NCBI GenBank assembly: GCA_021154065.1
Contig: JAJKJG010000409.1
Location: forward strand, 1 to 14,793
Direction: 5' to 3'
Source: Methylobacterium sp.
GTDB lineage: Bacteria > Pseudomonadota > Alphaproteobacteria > Rhizobiales > Beijerinckiaceae
DNA: 14,793 bases
Positions 1-9,004 of the stretch are shown here, piece by piece. The stretch's first letter is position 1. Every line of letters starts with the position of its first letter. The notes beneath the pieces were generated by a model. The model was not told the DNA's origin, searched no databases, and was given only the letters and a program-made list of their open reading frames with translations. Both the position numbers and the translations under genes were made by a program.

Positions 1-2
1 AT

Positions 3-2144
3 GAGCGCTTCTCCGAGCGCTCGGACAAGCTCCGGGTGCGCGGCTTCAAGCGCGCCGTCCTCGATCTCGCCAGCGAGGCGACGACGCTCGGCACCGGCGC
101 GGCGGTCGTGATGCTGGCGCTCGCCCTGCCGGCCTTCCGCGAGACGAGCGAGAACTGGCTGAAGAGCCAGGAGCTCGCGGTCACCTTCCTCGACCGCTAC
201 GGTCAGGAGATCGGCCGCCGCGGCATCCGCCACGACGATTCGGTGAAGCTCGAGGAATTCCCCGACTACCTGATCAAGGCGGCGCTCGCGACCGAGGACC
301 GGCGCTTCTTCGAGCATTGGGGCATCGATCCGATCGGCACCTTCCGGGCGCTGAGCGTGAACGCCCGCGGCGGCGGCGTCGTGCAGGGCGGCTCCTCGAT
401 CACGCAGCAGCTCGCCAAGAACATCTTTCTCAACAACGAGCGCTCGCTCGAGCGCAAGGTCAAGGAGGCCTTCCTCGCGGTCTGGCTCGAGTTCCATCTC
501 TCGAAGCAGGACATCCTCAAGCTCTATCTCGACCGGGCCTATATGGGCGGCGGCACCTTCGGCGCCGCGGCGGCGGCGGAATATTATTTCGGCAAGTCGG
601 TGAAGGACATCTCGCTCGCCGAATCGGCGATGCTCGCCGGGCTGTTCAAGGCGCCGACCAAATACGCCCCGCACGTGAACCTGCCGGCGGCTCGCGCCCG
701 CGCCAACGACGTGCTCAACAACATGGTCGAGGCGGGCTTCCTGACCGAGGGCCAGATCCAGACCGCGCGGCGCAACCCGGCGACGCCGATCGACCGCAAG
801 CGCGACACGACGCCGGAATACTACCTCGACTGGGCCTTCGAGCAGGTCAAGAAGCTCGCCGGCGAAGGCAAGCTCGGCAACGACCGCGTCGTCGTCGTGA
901 AGACGCCGCTCGACCAGGGCATCCAGCGCAAGGTCGAGCAGGCGAGCGAGAGCCTCATCCGGCAATACGGCAACCAGTATGACTTCGAGAACGCCGCCAT
1001 GGTCGTTATGGACCCGGACGGCGCCGTGCGGGCGATGCTCGGCGGCCAGGATTACGGCCAGAGCCAGTTCAACCGGGCGACGGACGCACAGCGCCAGCCG
1101 GGCTCGTCGTTCAAGACCTATGTCTACTCGGCCGCGCTCTCGGCCGGGCTGTACCGCCCGAACACGGTCGTGACCGACACGCCGGTCTGCATCGGCAACT
1201 GGTGCCCCGGCAACTACAATCGCGGCTCCTACGCCGGATCGATGCCGCTGACCGTCGCCTTCGCGAAATCGATCAACACCATCCCGGTGATCATGTCGAT
1301 CAAGATCGGCCAGGCGACCGGCGTCAGCCACGTCGCCAACGCCGCGAAGATCGGCCGCGCCAAGATCATCCAGACCGCCCGCGCCATGGGCCTGACGACG
1401 CCGCTCAACGACACGGTCTCGCTGCCGATCGGCGCTGCCGAGGTGACGGTGATCGACCAGGCGGCGGGCTACGCCGTGTTCGCGAACGGCGGCAAGCGCG
1501 CCCGGCCCTATGCGGCCGTCGAGGTGCGCAATTCCGCCGGCGACGTGATCTACCGCCACGACAGCGAGAAGCCGCCCGAGCAGGTGCTCTCGACGCGGGT
1601 CGTCGCCGACATGAGCTACATGCTGAACAAGGTCGTCGAGGAAGGCACCGGCAAGCGCGCCATGCTCGACGGCGTCAAGGCCGGGGGCAAGACCGGCACC
1701 ACCAACGCCTATCGCGACGCCTGGTTCGTCGGCTTCACCGGCAACCTCGTCGGCGCGGTGTGGATGGGCAACGACGACCATACCTCGACCAACAAGATGA
1801 CCGGCGGCTCCGTGCCGGCGATGCTCTGGCGTGAGGTCATGGCCTACGCCCACCAGAACATCGAGCTGAAACCGATCCCCTATCTCGGCACGCCGGGGCC
1901 GGAGGTCGCTCGCGCCGCCGCAACCGGCGCCCAGGGCGGCGTGGTGCAGCTCGGCCAGCCGACCTCGGGCGCGCTGTCGCGGCGCTCCTTCGAGGTGCTC
2001 GGCGGCATCGGCGCGCTTCTGAAAGGCGCCGAGCGTCCCGTCGCGCCGCTCTCGACACTGCCGGGCTCGGCCCGCGCCGCCGCCGACCTGCCGTCCGCGA
2101 CCGGCGGCACGCGCGCGGTCGGCGGGCGCATCGCCCTGCCCTAG
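3..2144 (+). CDS. Class A penicillin-binding protein (PBP1A family), 5' end cut by window edge
   Basis: Bifunctional peptidoglycan synthase of the inner membrane: it polymerises glycan strands from lipid II (glycosyltransferase, GT51) and cross-links peptides (transpeptidase). Numbering from the GTG at position 36, residues 15-35 are a membrane anchor. The GT51 domain follows, with catalytic Glu87 in ATEDRRFFEH, then GGSSITQQLAKN and LDRAYMGGGTFG. The transpeptidase has SSFK (Ser357, Lys360), SIN (412-414) and KTGTT (552-556). The C-terminal tail is Ala/Gly/Pro-rich. The GTG at 36 is probably not the start: the frame is open to position 3 upstream (ERFSERSDKLR) and relatives, as I recall them, have a longer cytoplasmic N-terminus, so the gene continues outside the window. 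It probably heads an operon with the two DUF genes behind it, with a gap of only tens of bases. The paralog is unclear, so no symbol is given. Confidence 0.95.
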   Translation, partial: ERFSERSDKLRVRGFKRAVLDLASEATTLGTGAAVVMLALALPAFRETSENWLKSQELAVTFLDRYGQEIGRRGIRHDDSVKLEEFPDYLIKAALATEDRRFFEHWGIDPIGTFRALSVNARGGGVVQGGSSITQQLAKNIFLNNERSLERKVKEAFLAVWLEFHLSKQDILKLYLDRAYMGGGTFGAAAAAEYYFGKSVKDISLAESAMLAGLFKAPTKYAPHVNLPAARARANDVLNNMVEAGFLTEGQIQTARRNPATPIDRKRDTTPEYYLDWAFEQVKKLAGEGKLGNDRVVVVKTPLDQGIQRKVEQASESLIRQYGNQYDFENAAMVVMDPDGAVRAMLGGQDYGQSQFNRATDAQRQPGSSFKTYVYSAALSAGLYRPNTVVTDTPVCIGNWCPGNYNRGSYAGSMPLTVAFAKSINTIPVIMSIKIGQATGVSHVANAAKIGRAKIIQTARAMGLTTPLNDTVSLPIGAAEVTVIDQAAGYAVFANGGKRARPYAAVEVRNSAGDVIYRHDSEKPPEQVLSTRVVADMSYMLNKVVEEGTGKRAMLDGVKAGGKTGTTNAYRDAWFVGFTGNLVGAVWMGNDDHTSTNKMTGGSVPAMLWREVMAYAHQNIELKPIPYLGTPGPEVARAAATGAQGGVVQLGQPTSGALSRRSFEVLGGIGALLKGAERPVAPLSTLPGSARAAADLPSATGGTRAVGGRIALP

Positions 2145-2196
2145 CCGAAGCCGCGCGGCCCCGGTGTACGTCGATCGTCTGCCCAGCGCCTCCGGC

Positions 2197-2832
2197 ATGC
2201 GCCGCGCGAGCCGGGGCCGGCTTTCGGAGCGCCGCCCTGGCGCGAGCGCCGCGGCGTCAGCGGTCCTCGTCGTCTATGCGCTTCTCGTCGCTGCCGGGCT
2301 CGGCCTGTCGAGCGCCTATTGGATCACCGGGGGCGACTATCCCTTCGGCGCGGTGCGCTCCGGCGCCTGGACGGTATGGCCGCGCGCCGGGTCGCGCGAC
2401 GCCGATCCCTATACCCGCGCCGTGAACGCGCGCACCGGCGGCATTCCGCTCGGGGTCGGCGAGGGCCTCGTGCTGCGCGCCGCGGCGGACGACGCCGGTC
2501 GGGCGCTCGACGCGCGCTGCGCCTATCGCATCGGCACGACGGCGCCGCAGGCGCGCTATTGGACGCTCGCCCTCTACGACGAGACCGGCCGGCCGGTCGA
2601 GACGCCGCTCGGTCGCGCGAGCTTCTCGTCGGCCGAGATCCTCCGCGATGCGAATGGCAGCTTCACGCTCGTGCTGTCGCGGGAGGCGCAGAGCGGCAAC
2701 TGGCTGATGATGCCGGAGGCCGGCGCCGTGAACCTCGTCATGCGGCTCTACGACAGCCCGGCCTCGTCCGGCGCGGCGGCGCTCGACGCCCGCAGCGTGC
2801 CCTCGATCGTGCGGCTGGAGTGCGGCTCGTGA
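2197..2832 (+). CDS. DUF1214 domain-containing membrane-anchored protein
   Basis: About 211 aa from the ATG at 2197. An in-frame GTG at 2164 would add 11 residues, and neither start has a clear Shine-Dalgarno sequence. A basic N-terminus (MRRASRGRLSERR) precedes one membrane helix (AVLVVYALLVAAGLGLSS), so the rest should face the periplasm. The body matches the DUF1214 type as I recall it: SGAWTVWPRAGS near the start, ADPYTRAVNARTGGIPLG, then ARYWTLALYDETGRPV and the near-C-terminal MRLYDSPAS. The biochemical function of this family is not established. It sits 52 bases behind the penicillin-binding protein (19 with the GTG start) and its stop overlaps the next start (GTGA), so translation of the pair is probably coupled. 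A periplasmic envelope role is inferred from context only. Confidence 0.85.
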   Translation: MRRASRGRLSERRPGASAAASAVLVVYALLVAAGLGLSSAYWITGGDYPFGAVRSGAWTVWPRAGSRDADPYTRAVNARTGGIPLGVGEGLVLRAAADDAGRALDARCAYRIGTTAPQARYWTLALYDETGRPVETPLGRASFSSAEILRDANGSFTLVLSREAQSGNWLMMPEAGAVNLVMRLYDSPASSGAAALDARSVPSIVRLECGS

Positions 2833-3389
2833 CGCTGCGGGCGCAATTCCTGCTCGCGACCATCTGCGCTTTCGTGCTCGCCGGGATCGTCCACCTCGCG
2901 ACCGTGCTCGCGATCCCGCATCTCGCCGAGAAGGACGCCTTCTCACGCCTGCGCGCGACGCTCTCGACCGACCGCTCCGAGATCGTCGCGGCGCCCGGCG
3001 ACCAGGGCACCTGGCTGCCCTACCCGGACCCGGGCGTGGCGCTCTCGACCTGCGCCTACACGCTCGACGAGGGCCCGGTGCGCGTCTCGGCACGCACCGG
3101 GGCGCTGTTCCAGTCGCTGTCGCTCCACGCCCGCACCGGCGGCGTGTTCTTCGCCATCACCGACCGGGCGGCGATCCGCGGCGCGCTCGATCTCGTCGTG
3201 ATGACGCGCCGGCAGCTCGATGAGGCGCTCGCGAGCGAAGACCCGGACGAGCCGTCGCGCGACGTGCGCATCGTCTCGCCGGCCCGGGAAGGCCTCGTCG
3301 TGGTGCGCGTGCTCGCGATCTTCCCGAGCCAGCGCAGCGAGGCGACGGAGGCGGCGAAGGCCGTCTCCTGCACGATCGACCGGGAATAA
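2829..3389 (+). CDS. DUF1254-type membrane-anchored protein
   Basis: 186 aa. The GTG start at 2829 overlaps the preceding TGA (2830-2832), a coupling arrangement. One N-terminal helix (FLLATICAFVLAGIVHLATV) is followed by IPHLAEKDAFSRL and a body containing PYPDPGVALSTCAYTLDEGP, FQSLSLHARTGGVFFAI and a C-terminal VRVLAIFPSQRSEA. This resembles the short DUF1254 proteins that accompany a DUF1214 partner in Hyphomicrobiales. In other bacteria both domains occur in one longer protein, so the two products may act as a split pair; that is inferred. The TAA stop at 3387-3389 coincides with the outer end of a 103-base repeat. Function unknown. Confidence 0.85.
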   Translation: MTLRAQFLLATICAFVLAGIVHLATVLAIPHLAEKDAFSRLRATLSTDRSEIVAAPGDQGTWLPYPDPGVALSTCAYTLDEGPVRVSARTGALFQSLSLHARTGGVFFAITDRAAIRGALDLVVMTRRQLDEALASEDPDEPSRDVRIVSPAREGLVVVRVLAIFPSQRSEATEAAKAVSCTIDRE

Positions 3390-3489
3390 AGCATGATCCC
3401 GAAAAGTGGCTACCGGTTTTCGGAAAAGATCATGCTCAAACAAAGACGTAGAGCGGGATGAGGACTCGAAGAGAAGTCATCGCGCTCTA
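3387..3489 (-). repeat. 103-base two-hairpin palindromic repeat, copy A
   Basis: Same element as 9271-9369 and 14467-14569, in the opposite orientation. Hairpin one lies at 3449-3489: TAGAGCG (3449-3455) pairs with CGCTCTA (3483-3489), and GATGA (3457-3461) with TCATC (3477-3481). Hairpin two lies at 3391-3435: GCATGATC pairs with GATCATGC and CCGAAAA with TTTTCGG. The copy fills the gap between two convergent genes: the plus-strand TAA is its first three bases, and the minus-strand TGA (3491-3493) begins one base past its other end. It could act as a bidirectional terminator or RNA stabiliser. The element type is familiar to me from Hyphomicrobiales, but I cannot give it a formal name. Confidence 0.93.
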
Positions 3490-3490
3490 G

Positions 3491-4411
3491 TCAGTCCTTC
3501 GCGACGATCGCCGCCGGCACGGTGCTCTCGGCGAGCGCCGGCGCGGCAAGCGCCGCCGGCACCCCGCAGGTCGCGACCTCCCACGGGCCGCCGGGCAGCG
3601 TGTCGATCGCGCCGCGATGCGCCTCGAGCTTTGCAAGCGCCCGCTCGACCGCGATGCCCTCGCCCTGCGGCGCCTCGATGAAGAGATGCTGGAGCGCATA
3701 GGCATAGGCTTCCTGGCGGCGTCCGATCTCGACCCTTATCCAGGCGATCAGGCAGCGGTTCTCGGCGACGCGCATCGCGGCGTTGCGCGCCTCCTCGGTC
3801 GTCAGATCCTGGACCCAGCCGAGCGCCTTAAGGCGGACCGCGTCTGCCTGGACGACCCGCGCCGCGATGATCGCGAAGGGATCGATGAGCTTCGCATCGG
3901 CGGCCGCGTCCTCCGACAGACGCCGGTAGCGCGACGCCGGCGAGGCGCCGCCGTCGCGCATCAGCGCCCGGAAATAGCTCGGGCGATCGTTGCGGCCGAA
4001 GGACATCGGCAGGATGCGGGCCGCGACGAGCTCGCCGAGCCGGCGCTCGAACCAGGCGCGCTCATGGGCCGGCATCAGGAATCGCCAGGCGCGGCGGCGC
4101 AGCTCCTGCTCGTCGTCGGTGAAGACATAGGGCGACACCGGCTCGGCGCGGATGCGAGCTGCGAGCGAGCCCGTGGCCGGGAGCGCCAGATCGTTCCAGA
4201 GGGAGGGACGGGGTCGGCCGAAATCGCCGGTTTCGACGCAAGCCCCGGCAAGGAGGCCGATGAGGATCGATGCGACGGCGCCGGGGGTCGTGCGGACCGC
4301 GCGCGGCGATCTCGTGTTCGCCGCCTTACGAACGGCGGCGGGGCCGGCCGGCTTTCGAGTGCCCGCTCGATACGGGCGAAGGCTCGAGGTTCGTCGCGAA
4401 GGACCGCTCAT
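3491..4411 (-). CDS. Predicted lipoprotein of unknown function
   Basis: The body is clearly coding. A hydrophobic stretch ending in the lipobox LAGAC (Cys58 from this start) predicts lipidation and membrane anchoring, followed by ETGDFGRPRPSLWNDLALP. The mature part, about 250 residues, is rich in Arg and Ala with predicted helices (DDEQELRRRAWRFLMPAHER, SRYRRLSEDAAADAKLIDPF, RNAAMRVAENRCLIAWIRV). I do not assign a characterised family, although similar unnamed lipoproteins occur in Hyphomicrobiales. The start is a problem. The ATG at 4411 gives an unusual 49-residue stretch before the hydrophobic core, and a GTG at 4444 makes it longer. Codon use upstream of the lipobox is poor in this frame and good in the frame of the overlapping small gene. 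No ATG, GTG, TTG or CTG occurs in any minus-strand frame between that gene's stop (4326) and the lipobox. Confidence 0.8.
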   Translation of the reverse strand: MSGPSRRTSSLRPYRAGTRKPAGPAAVRKAANTRSPRAVRTTPGAVASILIGLLAGACVETGDFGRPRPSLWNDLALPATGSLAARIRAEPVSPYVFTDDEQELRRRAWRFLMPAHERAWFERRLGELVAARILPMSFGRNDRPSYFRALMRDGGASPASRYRRLSEDAAADAKLIDPFAIIAARVVQADAVRLKALGWVQDLTTEEARNAAMRVAENRCLIAWIRVEIGRRQEAYAYALQHLFIEAPQGEGIAVERALAKLEAHRGAIDTLPGGPWEVATCGVPAALAAPALAESTVPAAIVAKD

Positions 4412-4538
4412 ATCGGACACCGGTGAAGAGAAGGATCTCGCCACGCGGCTCGTCGGCCCGAAGGGCCGGACGCGATGGCCGGCAGGCGGAGCCGGGGAAC
4501 GGGATCACCGCTCCTGTCGATAGCTGGATTTCGCTCAT
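4326..4538 (-). CDS. Small conserved protein with IPFP and LFTGVRYER motifs
   Basis: 70 aa starting at the ATG at 4538. Just upstream on the minus strand is GGAGGAAGGAGTC-ATG, the strongest Shine-Dalgarno sequence in the window, which fixes the start; an open frame extends further upstream without such support. The N-terminus holds a short VIPFPG motif, the middle GEILLFTGVRYER, and the tail is basic (KAGRPRRRS). I recall short unnamed proteins with the same IPFP...LFTGVRYER layout in Hyphomicrobiales, but no function is known to me. There is no signal peptide or membrane helix, so it is probably cytoplasmic. Codon third positions are G/C-rich in this frame through the region shared with the lipoprotein, which supports it as the true coding frame there. 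Confidence 0.72.
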   Translation of the reverse strand: MSEIQLSTGAVIPFPGSACRPSRPALRADEPRGEILLFTGVRYERSFATNLEPSPVSSGHSKAGRPRRRS

Positions 4539-4795
4539 GACTCCTTCCTCCAATCCTGCCGGTCGGCCGGAAGCTCGCGCTCTCGAGGCCAAGCAGAATA
4601 CGCCGTGGTTAACAGATCGTTTCCGGTCGGCGGACGATCCGACGAATCCGATCAGGTGTGGATTCAAAGCACACAGCCGCGCTTGTGTTCCCTGCGCTGG
4701 CGCACATGACGCGAAGGCCCGTGGTTAATCCCTCGCTAATCGGATTTCGATAATCTTACCCATCCGTTTCCTTTCAAGCTCTGGACGGGTTGCGT
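4539..4795. promoter_or_regulatory. Divergent intergenic region between the small protein and DUF2336 genes
   Basis: 257 bases without a gene and clearly richer in A/T than the surroundings. It should hold promoters in both directions. CGTGGTTAA occurs twice (4604-4612 and 4720-4728); read on the minus strand each contains TTAACCAC, close to the CtrA half-site TTAACCAT. The second copy is part of a full CtrA-like box. An imperfect inverted repeat beginning and ending in GATC lies at 4636-4653 and includes two direct ATCCGA copies; it may be an operator or chance. Confidence 0.5.
4725..4739 (+). promoter_or_regulatory. CtrA-like box TTAA-N7-CTAA with a downstream -10 element
   Basis: TTAA (4725-4728), seven bases, CTAA (4736-4739): one mismatch from the alphaproteobacterial CtrA consensus TTAA-N7-TTAA. 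Nine bases downstream is GATAAT (4749-4754), a good -10 element. This puts the box over the -35 position, the usual place for CtrA-activated promoters. The predicted transcription start is about 4761, 35 bases before the DUF2336 ATG. Binding is inferred. Confidence 0.45.
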
Positions 4796-5905
4796 ATGTC
4801 CGGCTCCGCCCTGTCCGATCTCACCAGCCTGATGGCGCTCGGGCGCGAGCGCGATCTCGACATGCGTCCGGTGCTGCTGCGCGTGCAGACCGACCTCTTC
4901 GTTACGGCGCGACACCGCGACCGCGCGACGATCATGGCCTTCGAGGCGCTTGCGGTCGGGCTTCTCGCCGCGATCGACGACGACACCGCCGCGATCATCG
5001 CCCGCAAGCTTGCGCCCGTGCCGGAGACGCCCGAGAGCGTGCTCCTCCTTCTGGTGCTGCGCGGCGGCGAGGCGCGGCGCGCCGTCATCGAGCAGGCGCC
5101 GGCCTTGAGCGAGCTGATGATCGCGGCCGCGTCCGGCGACGGCGGTGACCTTTCGGTCTTCCTGGCGGCCCGCCGCGGGCTCGCCGCGGCGGAAGTCGCG
5201 GAGCTCGTCCAGCACGAGGACGGCGCCGTCGACCTCGCGCTCGCCCGCAACCCGCATCTCAACGTCACGGGCACGACGCTCGACGTTCTCGTCGAGCGGG
5301 CGCGCCTCCGTCCGACGCTTGCCGCGGCGCTTCTCGAACGCGACGACCTTCCGGCCGGGCATCAGGCGGCGCTCTATCTTTCGGCGCCCGAGGGCCGGCG
5401 TGCGGCGATCCGCGCCGGCGTCGCGCCGCTCGCAAGCGCGCGCGGACATGGGTTCCGCGCCGCCGCCGCGCCGGACTGCGCCGAGCTCGTCCGGCTCGCA
5501 ACGGCCGGCGCCGGCCTCGCGTTCGGCGCCGAGCTCGCCGCGATGCTGCGCCTCGACCCCGCGCCGCTGTGGAGCTTCAGCCGCGAGGCGCGCCACGACC
5601 TCCTGCCGCTCGCCTTGCTTGCGGCGGGCGTCGGCGAGGAGGACACGGTCCGCATCCTCTTGACCCTCGAGCCCGCGATCGCACTCTCGGTCGCGACGGT
5701 TTTCCGCCTCGTGCGCCTGTTCCGCGAGACCGAGCGCCCGACGGCGGTCTACCTCGTCGAGGCGATCCTCGGGGTCGCGCGCGCGCCGAACTCTGGGCGC
5801 CACGTCCCGCTGACCGCGCCCGAAAGCGAGCGCTTCGCGCCGGCGCTGCCGATGCGCCGCGTCCCGGTTGCCCGCCAGGACACCGAGCGCAACGCCGCTA
5901 GATAG
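4796..5905 (+). CDS. DUF2336 domain-containing protein
   Basis: 369 aa from the ATG at 4796; a TTG two codons earlier is a less likely start. An Ala/Leu/Arg-rich, largely helical protein with no signal peptide or membrane segment, so probably cytoplasmic. It matches the DUF2336 family by its opening (LSDLTSLMALGRERD...RVQTDLFV), the ARNPHLNVTGTTLDVLVERA stretch and repeated helical blocks that look like a helical-repeat (HEAT-like) fold. The family is mostly alphaproteobacterial and has no established function. The stop (5903-5905) overlaps the end of the convergent DUF1491 gene by 8 bases. A CtrA-like box and a -10 element lie upstream. Confidence 0.9.
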   Translation: MSGSALSDLTSLMALGRERDLDMRPVLLRVQTDLFVTARHRDRATIMAFEALAVGLLAAIDDDTAAIIARKLAPVPETPESVLLLLVLRGGEARRAVIEQAPALSELMIAAASGDGGDLSVFLAARRGLAAAEVAELVQHEDGAVDLALARNPHLNVTGTTLDVLVERARLRPTLAAALLERDDLPAGHQAALYLSAPEGRRAAIRAGVAPLASARGHGFRAAAAPDCAELVRLATAGAGLAFGAELAAMLRLDPAPLWSFSREARHDLLPLALLAAGVGEEDTVRILLTLEPAIALSVATVFRLVRLFRETERPTAVYLVEAILGVARAPNSGRHVPLTAPESERFAPALPMRRVPVARQDTERNAAR

Positions 5906-6260
5906 AGCCCGAGCCCCCCTCCTCGGCCGCGAGCGCGAGGAAATGCCGGCCGGCCCGGTCCTCGATCTCGACGAGCCAGAGATCGGAGTCGAACCTCATC
6001 TCGCGCCGCATGCGCTCTTCGACGTCGGCGGCGGGGACGTCGGTGACGATCGGCGCGAACAGGCGCTCGCCGCGCCCTTCCTCGAAGAGCGCCTGCGGCG
6101 CCGGGCCGTAAAGGCTCGCCGAACCGTCGAGGCGGTCGACCTTGACGAAGATCGAACCCGATTCGGCCGAGCCGCGCCGCCGGAGCACCGCGTCGACGCG
6201 TTCGACGGCGCAGCGGCGCAGATGCGCGGCGACCCAGAAATCCGAGCGCAGGCGGCTCAA
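5898..6260 (-). CDS. DUF1491 family protein
   Basis: 120 aa. The TTG at 6260 is the only reasonable start: no ATG or GTG lies near, and the preceding gene's stop (6271-6273) is 10 bases upstream. Family hallmarks as I know them are SDFWVAAHLRRCAVE at the N-terminus, GSIFVKVDRLDGSASLYGPA in the middle and FDSDLWLVEIEDRAGRHFL near the C-terminus. Small, soluble, no export signal; function unknown. Last gene of the histidine kinase operon; its stop overlaps the convergent DUF2336 stop. Confidence 0.88.
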   Translation of the reverse strand: MSRLRSDFWVAAHLRRCAVERVDAVLRRRGSAESGSIFVKVDRLDGSASLYGPAPQALFEEGRGERLFAPIVTDVPAADVEERMRREMRFDSDLWLVEIEDRAGRHFLALAAEEGGSGSI

Positions 6261-6270
6261 GCGCGCCCCG

Positions 6271-6894
6271 CTAGTCGATCGGCATGCCGGCCTGGGCGGA
6301 AAGCTCGCGAGTGGTGCGCGGATTGAGGTCGCCGGTCACCGGCAGGCGCCGGTCGCGCTCGAACTTCTCGATCGCCTGCCGGGTGCCGGGACCGATCGCG
6401 CCGTCGCTCTTCAGCGTTCCGTAGCCGAGTTTGGTCAGCGCCCTTTGCGCCGCCGCCACCTTGGCGGATGCGTCCTTCGCGACGCTCGCCGGATCGACGC
6501 CGCGGATCAGGTCGCCGATCGGATCGCGGCTCGCTGGCTTTGCTGCCGGAGACGCGACGGGGGCCGGCGCAGGTATGGCGACCTCCGGCGGACGCGCCGG
6601 CGGAAGCGGCGCCGGCACGACGATCGGGCGCCGGAGCGCCGGCTCGGCGCGCGGGAAGAGTGGAGCGGGATGACGGGTCGTCTGCCATGCGAGCGCATTC
6701 AAGGCGACGGCGGCGCAGGCGGCAAGCACCACGAGCGTGCCGAGCACGAGCGCCGGCCGGCGGACCGCGAACAGGAGCGCGGCTTTCAGCGCCGAGCCGA
6801 GGCGCGCGGCGAAGCGCTTCCCGCTCCCGGCGAGCGGCGCGGCGCCGGTCGTCATGAAATCGCGGCCCGAGCGGGCGGCCAAAGCCTCGCGCAA
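6271..6894 (-). CDS. Membrane-anchored peptidoglycan-binding domain protein
   Basis: 207 aa from the TTG at 6894, one base after the kinase stop codon. Upstream GGGGGTGAG is a usable ribosome binding site, suggesting translational coupling. An ATG at 6855 would give 194 aa. Domains: basic cytoplasmic N-terminus, one membrane helix (about 47-68), a Pro/Ala-rich linker (about 78-123), then a C-terminal peptidoglycan-binding domain of the PF01471 type (about 147-202; AAQRALTKLGYGTLKSDG, GPGTRQAIEKFERDRRLPVT). No catalytic domain is visible, so it probably tethers the inner membrane to the cell wall or senses it. Its position behind a membrane histidine kinase suggests a shared envelope or polar function, which is inferred. 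Confidence 0.88.
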   Translation of the reverse strand: MREALAARSGRDFMTTGAAPLAGSGKRFAARLGSALKAALLFAVRRPALVLGTLVVLAACAAVALNALAWQTTRHPAPLFPRAEPALRRPIVVPAPLPPARPPEVAIPAPAPVASPAAKPASRDPIGDLIRGVDPASVAKDASAKVAAAQRALTKLGYGTLKSDGAIGPGTRQAIEKFERDRRLPVTGDLNPRTTRELSAQAGMPID

Positions 6895-6895
6895 T

Positions 6896-8719
<1,824 letters not shown>

Positions 8720-9004
8720 ACTTGACTGCGACGGTTGACCCGTGCGCCCCTCGCCTCTCCGCCGTTTACCCTGCCACAGGGCGCTTAAGTGAACCCTAAG
8801 GCGAGACGCCGGAAGCGCTCTTCGAAAGGCGTCGGAGCACGGCCGCCGCCCGGGACCTGGCCCCTGTAAAGCTCCGCTAACCAGCATTCTAGCGAAAGCG
8901 TTTACGCTGGCTTCATTCTCGCCGCGGCGGCCGCGGCGCTGCGATCGGACGTTCAGAAAGAGCGGCTAGGATTGAGCCTTGCGATCGGAAGCGCTTGACC
9001 GGCG
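8720..9004. promoter_or_regulatory. Divergent intergenic region between the histidine kinase and a small membrane protein
   Basis: 285 bases with no convincing gene. It contains a CtrA-like box (8785-8799), a short hairpin CCCTG-CCA-CAGGG (8769-8781) between that box and the kinase start, and a perfect palindrome AGCGT-TT-ACGCT (8897-8908) nested in a wider CCAGC/GCTGG inverted repeat (8881-8910). The palindrome could be an operator for either divergent gene. No sigma-70 promoter stands out. Confidence 0.4.
8785..8799 (-). promoter_or_regulatory. CtrA-like box upstream of the histidine kinase
   Basis: Plus strand TTAA (8785-8788), seven bases, CTAA (8796-8799); on the kinase strand TTAG-N7-TTAA. 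It lies 66 bases before the TTG start and has the same TTAA-N7-CTAA form as the box before DUF2336. No good -10 element follows at the expected distance, so this is weaker evidence than the 4725 site. Confidence 0.3.

Noticed and set aside
3406..3681. Plus-strand open frame beginning MATGFRKRSCSNKDVERDE
   Set aside because: Its N-terminus is the translated repeat. Near-identical peptides appear on the minus strand from copy B (8953-9354) and from copy A in the other direction. The rest is antisense to the lipoprotein gene.
4354..4411. Twin-arginine motif (SRRTSSL) in the lipoprotein N-terminus
   Set aside because: It lies some 40 residues before the hydrophobic core and in a region probably coding in another frame.
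8720..8887. 56-residue N-terminal extension of the histidine kinase from the ATG at 8887
   Set aside because: About a third of its codons end in A or T, unlike the rest of the gene, and no domain or membrane segment is visible in it.
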